A DNA stretch of 36,778 nucleotides, taken from the IMG/VR virus record IMGVR_UViG_3300047157_000088, positions 1 to 36,778 of that record; one strand, given 5' to 3'. Source of the stretch: a virus. Below the pieces are notes generated by a model that did not search any database, was not told the origin of the DNA, and saw nothing but the letters and a program-made list of their open reading frames with translations. Of the stretch, positions 33,956-36,778 are shown one piece after another (position 1 is the stretch's first letter; every line of letters begins with the position of its first letter). The position numbers and the translations under genes are program-made.

Positions 33956-35401
33956 CTAGTGGAGGATTCCGAATGTGTCAAATAAATGCCTTTCATCTTT
34001 CTCCCTTGTCGGTTGGTCCAAGAGATATCCGAAACTTCCGGGAGCATAGCCGCGGTCTTTCTTAGCCTTTCTTGACTTTGGAAGAACATGTACCAGAGAG
34101 TATCGAAGGGCATCAGCAATATGATCTTCACCAGTGGTGTCGATGTCGTCAGGGGACTTCGCGTCCGGCATCTGTAGCGGAATGGTCCGTATCGTATGTA
34201 CGCACTTCTCCGTAACAACATAGCTACCAACCCGCATCGCTTCTCTAACGCTGTTCCAGCCTGATATACGCGATCCCTTACCTTTGCCACTTGGCGTAAA
34301 TACAATTCCCTCCCGAAGAAAATCCTCAAAGATGCTAGTCTCTGACCCAGTTCTGTTAAATATTGCTGAGTCTGCGACGTTGTTCCGAAACTCGATACCT
34401 GCCTTTTTATAGAATTCAAATTTTTCCTTTATCATTTCCGCTACTTCTGTAGCTGTTTTCTTTACACCTTTACCGCCCTCTCCTCCAAAGCCGTAGAGTT
34501 CGTCGTACTGAATAACCCGCCCTTCGTAGTCACGGGTAAAAAACAGGACCGCAAACGGAGCCGTAAAGCCCCAGTCCAAGCTGATCCAATGTTTCTGGTC
34601 TGAGTTGATTGGGTAGTCACTAATAATGTTTCTGTCTTTGTCGAAGAAGCCGTTGAAATAGCCACCCACAGCGTAATCCCAAGAGCCTTTAAGCCATGCT
34701 TCCCGCATACCTTCATTGTCGATTGACGCCAAGTTCGCCATGTACTCAGGAGAAGCGGTCATCAGGTAAGTGTTCTCTGTAACCACGGAGTCAAACCGGG
34801 CTATCGGCCTGTCCCGAAACTTCATATTCGTGCCTTCTGGCGCCCACTCAGGTGATGGGTCTACAAAACGTCCTTTCACCCAAGACGCGCCCGGACCAAA
34901 GGGGTTTGTCGTTGCCCTTATCCGCATGGGTATCCCCTCTCTAGCTGATCGAAGCAGAGATTTCAGGGAGTCATACAGGTCTGGACTAGGCCAGCTACAG
35001 AGCTCATCAAACGCAATCCAAGCAAATTCCATGCCGTGGTAATTCCAGTAGTCACTGTCGGATTCCACAGCTCGGAACAGAAGTTCTTCACCATCCGGGA
35101 ACCGCCACTTGTACTGGGATGGGGATTCGTGGAACTTGGCCTCTTTAAAAACTGGTGTGTACATCTTTCGGGACTTGACAATCAGATCAGCAAGTTCTTT
35201 GTAATTCCGCCGGAATATGATGCCTCGGTAGTGAATACCGTGCCCTTTGCCTACGTAGCGTATGAAATCGGCTAGCAGGGCTTCTGACTTGCCTGAACCA
35301 CGGCCACCAGAGAATAGACACTCTTGTCCCCCGTACTTGAGAAACGCGGTCTGCGGACCCGGTAATGGCGTCCATCTGGATGTAACGACGTTTTTAGGCA
35401 C
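33956..35401 (-). CDS. terminase large subunit (packaging ATPase/nuclease)
   Basis: 481 residues. Walker A GGRGSGKS at 32-39, Walker B WIAFDE at 128-133, and in the C-terminal RNase-H-like nuclease half SLDWGFTAPFAVLF (about 280) with the first metal-binding Asp, NNVADSAIFNRTGS near 350 and a DDIDTTGEDHIADALRYSL segment near 430, the likely distal catalytic Asp. It translocates DNA into the procapsid and cuts it. The start is GTG 35401, overlapping the tiny upstream Cys-rich gene by 8 bases, which suggests translational coupling since no Shine-Dalgarno is evident. A small terminase subunit is not recognised in the window. Confidence 0.93.
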   Translation of the reverse strand: MPKNVVTSRWTPLPGPQTAFLKYGGQECLFSGGRGSGKSEALLADFIRYVGKGHGIHYRGIIFRRNYKELADLIVKSRKMYTPVFKEAKFHESPSQYKWRFPDGEELLFRAVESDSDYWNYHGMEFAWIAFDELCSWPSPDLYDSLKSLLRSAREGIPMRIRATTNPFGPGASWVKGRFVDPSPEWAPEGTNMKFRDRPIARFDSVVTENTYLMTASPEYMANLASIDNEGMREAWLKGSWDYAVGGYFNGFFDKDRNIISDYPINSDQKHWISLDWGFTAPFAVLFFTRDYEGRVIQYDELYGFGGEGGKGVKKTATEVAEMIKEKFEFYKKAGIEFRNNVADSAIFNRTGSETSIFEDFLREGIVFTPSGKGKGSRISGWNSVREAMRVGSYVVTEKCVHTIRTIPLQMPDAKSPDDIDTTGEDHIADALRYSLVHVLPKSRKAKKDRGYAPGSFGYLLDQPTREKDERHLFDTFGILH

Positions 35402-35537
35402 AGGCTATTGGAGCCTCGTCATTGCATAGAGGGCAAAGGCAATCGCATGGCTGAAATTCTCCCCGTATGTCATCAGTACAGGTGCAGAAGCCTTCAAGGC
35501 AATCAGGGCAGTTGCATCGGTAAGTTTCATCATCCAT
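35394..35537 (-). CDS. 47-residue Cys-rich protein (zinc-knuckle-like)
   Basis: A very short gene with ten cysteines in 47 residues: CNCPDC, CTC, CDCLCPLC and a last Cys near the end. The pairs suggest one or two bound zinc ions. It has its own ribosome site (AGGA, 4 bases before the ATG), overlaps the HNH stop by 8 bases and the terminase start by 8 bases, exactly the spacing used elsewhere in this operon, which supports it as a real gene. It may bind DNA or help terminase, perhaps standing in for a small subunit, but that is speculation. Confidence 0.65.
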   Translation of the reverse strand: MDDETYRCNCPDCLEGFCTCTDDIRGEFQPCDCLCPLCNDEAPIACA

Positions 35538-36036
35538 GGGTTCCTGTGTTGTCTTCGTCATAGTTTACTCTATTTAGATACATCTCTAGTTTGCGAATGC
35601 GTATTGGGTCGTCAAGCATCATCCCAAGAGCGGTGTTGCAATAACTGCATAAAACTCCGCGAACATGTCCACCCTCATGGCAGTGGTCAATGTGAAACGA
35701 CCTTTCTGTTGCGGCTTCTTCTTTTGATCTGCCACAGGCGTCACAATGATCCTGAGCCCTTAAATCTGTAGCCTCTTCTTTTGTTATATTGTAGGCTGAC
35801 ATTGCAATTCTTATGCTATTACACTCGCTACATAAGGTGTGTGTTTTTAATCGTTTCCCTTTTCCGCACTCAGAGCATGGTTTATGAGAGTGTTTTGATA
35901 AACTGTCCGCTCTACGCTGTTCCTTGCAAGGTTTGCAATGGTTGTTAAAACCATCTTTTTTGTACTTGTCTTTGCTAAAGCTATCAAGTGGCTTAGATTC
36001 TTTACATGAGGTACATGTTTTTAATGTTTGGTTCAT
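35530..36036 (-). CDS. HNH endonuclease, recombination endonuclease VII type
   Basis: 168 residues. N-terminal zinc-ribbon-like Cys pairs (CTSCKESKPLDSF, HCKPCKEQ, PCSECGKGK, LCSEC) precede an EndoVII-type HNH core: HCDACGRS, then FHIDHCHEGG with the catalytic His-Asp-His, RGVLCSYCNTALGMM with the zinc pair and the conserved Asn. This family cuts branched DNA or makes site-specific nicks, and HNH genes next to terminases are often needed for DNA packaging. The predicted transcript start lies only 1-3 bases before the ATG and there is no Shine-Dalgarno, so the mRNA may be leaderless. Confidence 0.88.
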   Translation of the reverse strand: MNQTLKTCTSCKESKPLDSFSKDKYKKDGFNNHCKPCKEQRRADSLSKHSHKPCSECGKGKRLKTHTLCSECNSIRIAMSAYNITKEEATDLRAQDHCDACGRSKEEAATERSFHIDHCHEGGHVRGVLCSYCNTALGMMLDDPIRIRKLEMYLNRVNYDEDNTGTHG

Positions 36037-36044
36037 TCATACAC

Positions 36045-36072
36045 ATTATAACACGTAACGTGATATTGTCAA
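36045..36072 (-). promoter_or_regulatory. strong promoter of the HNH/late operon, twin of the early promoter
   Basis: On the - strand a perfect TTGACA (36072-36067), 16-base spacer and a perfect TATAAT (36050-36045). Just upstream of the -10 box is the perfect inverted repeat CACGT-T-ACGTG. The bases from GTTACGTG through TATAATGTGTATGAA match the promoter at 391-414 at 23 of 24 positions. The late genes could be transcribed from here. Confidence 0.75.
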
Positions 36073-36105
36073 CCAGTCTAATAGGACATTCCGCTAGAGA
36101 TTAAC

Positions 36106-36133
36106 TTGCTTCCTGACAAACCGCTGTTATACT
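36106..36133 (+). promoter_or_regulatory. rightward promoter of a short transcript
   Basis: TTGCTT (36106-36111), 16-base spacer and TATACT (36128-36133) preceded by TGT (extended -10). The predicted start is near 36140, and an intrinsic terminator lies at 36174-36213, so a transcript of about 75 bases is expected. Confidence 0.5.
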
Positions 36134-36139
36134 TAATTT

Positions 36140-36213
36140 GGAGTCAGCATGAACCATAGGGCAAAAGGAGGTTCCGACAGACGAGTTTACGAGTCTTCGG
36201 TAGTAGTTTTTTT
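36140..36213 (+). ncRNA. candidate small RNA (promoter-to-terminator unit)
   Basis: A rightward promoter at 36106-36133 is followed within about 75 bases by an intrinsic terminator. The RNA would be fully antisense to the leader of a leftward transcript starting near 36238. It contains AAAAGGAGG, which resembles a Shine-Dalgarno or can pair with the opposite CCTCC. This is inferred from signals only. Confidence 0.4.
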
Positions 36214-36283
36214 ACTCCTAACAGCTTTCCCCTCCTACACATTAAATATAGCATACTTTTTCCAATCTGTCAAGTCCTTATGA
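36149..36283 (+). CDS. 44-residue possible membrane peptide
   Basis: ATG at 36149 with GGAG 6 bases upstream, following a promoter by about 10 bases. It encodes a basic N-terminus (NHRAKGGSDRRVYE) and one hydrophobic segment (SSVVVFLLLTAFPSY, then NIAYFF) long enough to cross a membrane. The intrinsic terminator at 36174-36213 lies inside it, so full-length expression would need read-through; a leftward promoter overlaps its 3' part. It could be a small membrane regulator or exclusion peptide, or a chance frame. Confidence 0.35.
   Translation: MNHRAKGGSDRRVYESSVVVFLLLTAFPSYTLNIAYFFQSVKSL
36174..36213 (+). terminator. rightward intrinsic terminator
   Basis: CCGACAGAC (36174-36182) pairs with GTCTTCGG (36193-36200), eight pairs with one bulged C, loop GAGTTTACGA, then TAGTAG and seven T (36207-36213). 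Confidence 0.6.
36245..36273 (-). promoter_or_regulatory. strong leftward promoter upstream of the late operon
   Basis: Perfect TTGACA (36273-36268), 17-base spacer, TATATT (36250-36245) preceded by TGC (extended -10). The predicted start is near 36238, reading toward the HNH endonuclease and late genes about 200 bases away. The leader carries GTAGGAGGGG, which can pair with a downstream CCTCC, and crosses the opposed small-RNA unit. Confidence 0.65.
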
Positions 36284-36311
36284 CAAGAAACCATGAAATC
36301 GCCATAATATT

Positions 36312-36329
36312 TGTTGTAAAAATACAACA
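36312..36329. repeat. perfect inverted repeat, possible operator
   Basis: TGTTGTA-AAAA-TACAACA, seven matched bases on each side of four A. AT-rich dyads of this size are usual repressor-binding sites. It lies between two leftward small genes and the leftward promoter at 36245-36273. No repressor gene is recognised in the window. Confidence 0.45.
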
Positions 36330-36376
36330 GTCGTAAATTGAGCCAAACCCCCGGAGAGAATTTTTACTAGGGTTCC

Positions 36377-36583
36377 TTATTGGGGCACTGGTGGGGTATC
36401 GTTTTTGGTTTGAAATATATGTTCCGAGGCATCGTTCCATCTATCATAGGTGGGGGCTGGGTCGCGATAGGCTGGCTCTATCATTGCTGTGATCCCGGGA
36501 AAAGTGGGATCACTTCGCCTCCTCCTTCTATTTATATCGGCTTCACTTGTCACCGTCCTGCTGACTACTGATGAGCGGGGCAT
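36377..36583 (-). CDS. small hypothetical protein
   Basis: 68 residues, basic N-terminal half with five Arg in a row (NRRRRRSD), then PAYRDPAPTYDRWNDASEHIF. It overlaps the upstream leftward gene by 41 bases. GGAG lies almost directly before the ATG, which is too close for a good ribosome site. Rightward frames also cross this stretch, one with hydrophobic segments, so the strand is not certain. No family recognised. Confidence 0.4.
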   Translation of the reverse strand: MPRSSVVSRTVTSEADINRRRRRSDPTFPGITAMIEPAYRDPAPTYDRWNDASEHIFQTKNDTPPVPQ

Positions 36584-36778
36584 TCTCCACGGCTGGCAAT
36601 TCGATAACGCCGGATTCGATAATATTGTGCTCTTTCTCGTTGTTTTCTACCCTCATGGCGCTGAGTTGGGGCAGAATGTAGGATAATTGTTTGGTTATCA
36701 GGTCCGCTTCTAGTCTGGCGCTTCTGCTCTCGTCGCCTGTCAAAAATCGGCCCTCATCGTGGGCCCTGCCGAGTTTAT
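36543..36778 (-). CDS. hypothetical protein, 5' end beyond the window
   Basis: The frame is open from the right window edge: KLGRAHDEGRFLTGDES, then SARLEADLITKQLSYIL and an acidic C-terminus. The internal TTG at 36743 is in frame, but the open reading upstream of it (GRAHDEGRF) has the look of coding sequence, so the true start is probably outside. No membrane segment or catalytic motif is seen. It could be an early structural or packaging gene because the late block starts next to it, but I cannot name it. Confidence 0.5.
   Translation of the reverse strand, partial: KLGRAHDEGRFLTGDESRSARLEADLITKQLSYILPQLSAMRVENNEKEHNIIESGVIELPAVENAPLISSQQDGDK

Noticed and set aside
36380-36686. Rightward hydrophobic frames resembling holin-like proteins
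   Set aside because: They lie opposite a leftward frame that runs in from the window edge with better coding character, and they lack good start signals. A lysis role is possible but not supported.
1-36778. tRNA genes or a tRNA-derived attachment site
   Set aside because: I looked for T-loop and cloverleaf signatures, especially near the integrase, and saw none convincing; attP could not be placed.
1-36778. Window as a complete circular genome
   Set aside because: Joining the ends does not give convincing continuation of the frames cut at either edge, and no terminal repeat was seen. The window is more likely a piece of a larger contig.

Overview
This window is most of the genome of a temperate, short-tailed (P22-like podovirus type) double-stranded DNA phage, or of a prophage carrying it. 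The evidence is a tyrosine integrase, an exonuclease/RecT/SSB recombination set, a large terminase, a P22-size portal, a scaffold-like protein, a major capsid protein, a gp4-like head-completion adaptor, a gp10-like tail nozzle protein, several collagen-like fibres and giant ejection-type proteins. No long tape measure, tail sheath or tail tube gene is visible. The host is not identified. Sigma-70-like promoters and Shine-Dalgarno sites suggest a Gram-negative bacterium, and the class II ribonucleotide reductase, collagen fibres and gene style suggest an aquatic or marine Pseudomonadota; this is inference.

Layout. Bases 1-3770 (+ strand) are the early/recombination block: a small nuclease, a RecE-like exonuclease behind a strong promoter, RecT, SSB, a small unknown gene, a structured intergenic region and the integrase. 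It ends at a strong hairpin terminator (3967-4014). Everything from about 36.0 kb down to 3691 is one long leftward (- strand) late block: HNH endonuclease, a tiny Cys-rich protein, TerL, portal, scaffold, two small genes, an IscA-like Fe-S carrier, class II RNR, major capsid protein, a small head gene, adaptor, tail-collar fibre, a 1190-residue collagen/C1q fibre, XkdW-like small protein, two more fibre or appendage genes, a glycosidase-like fragment, a small secreted protein, two Gly/Pro-rich paralogues, the nozzle protein, three internal-virion-like proteins, and two giant proteins with metallopeptidase, methyltransferase and LPD38-like regions. Bases 36.04-36.78 kb hold a promoter-dense control region and two small leftward genes, one running off the window.

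Reading-frame breaks. Several late genes are broken in this sequence, mostly at short homopolymer runs: the major capsid gene (about 27553), the adaptor (about 25686), a fibre (about 19329), a structural protein (about 15527), and an in-frame TAA in the glycosidase-like gene (17503). The pattern looks more like homopolymer miscalls than biology, except for one site. At the end of the 1239-residue gene lies A-AAA-AAG, the dnaX-type -1 slippery heptamer, with a GGGA 10 bases upstream. A -1 shift there would fuse it to the next 1137-residue frame, which has no convincing start of its own. That could be programmed frameshifting or one more miscalled run.

The strongest candidates for something new are this giant-protein frameshift, a possible H-type pseudoknot RNA just upstream of the integrase, a twin promoter motif shared by the early and late blocks, and a compact locus near 36.14-36.27 kb with opposed promoters and a terminator that could make an antisense RNA against the late leader.
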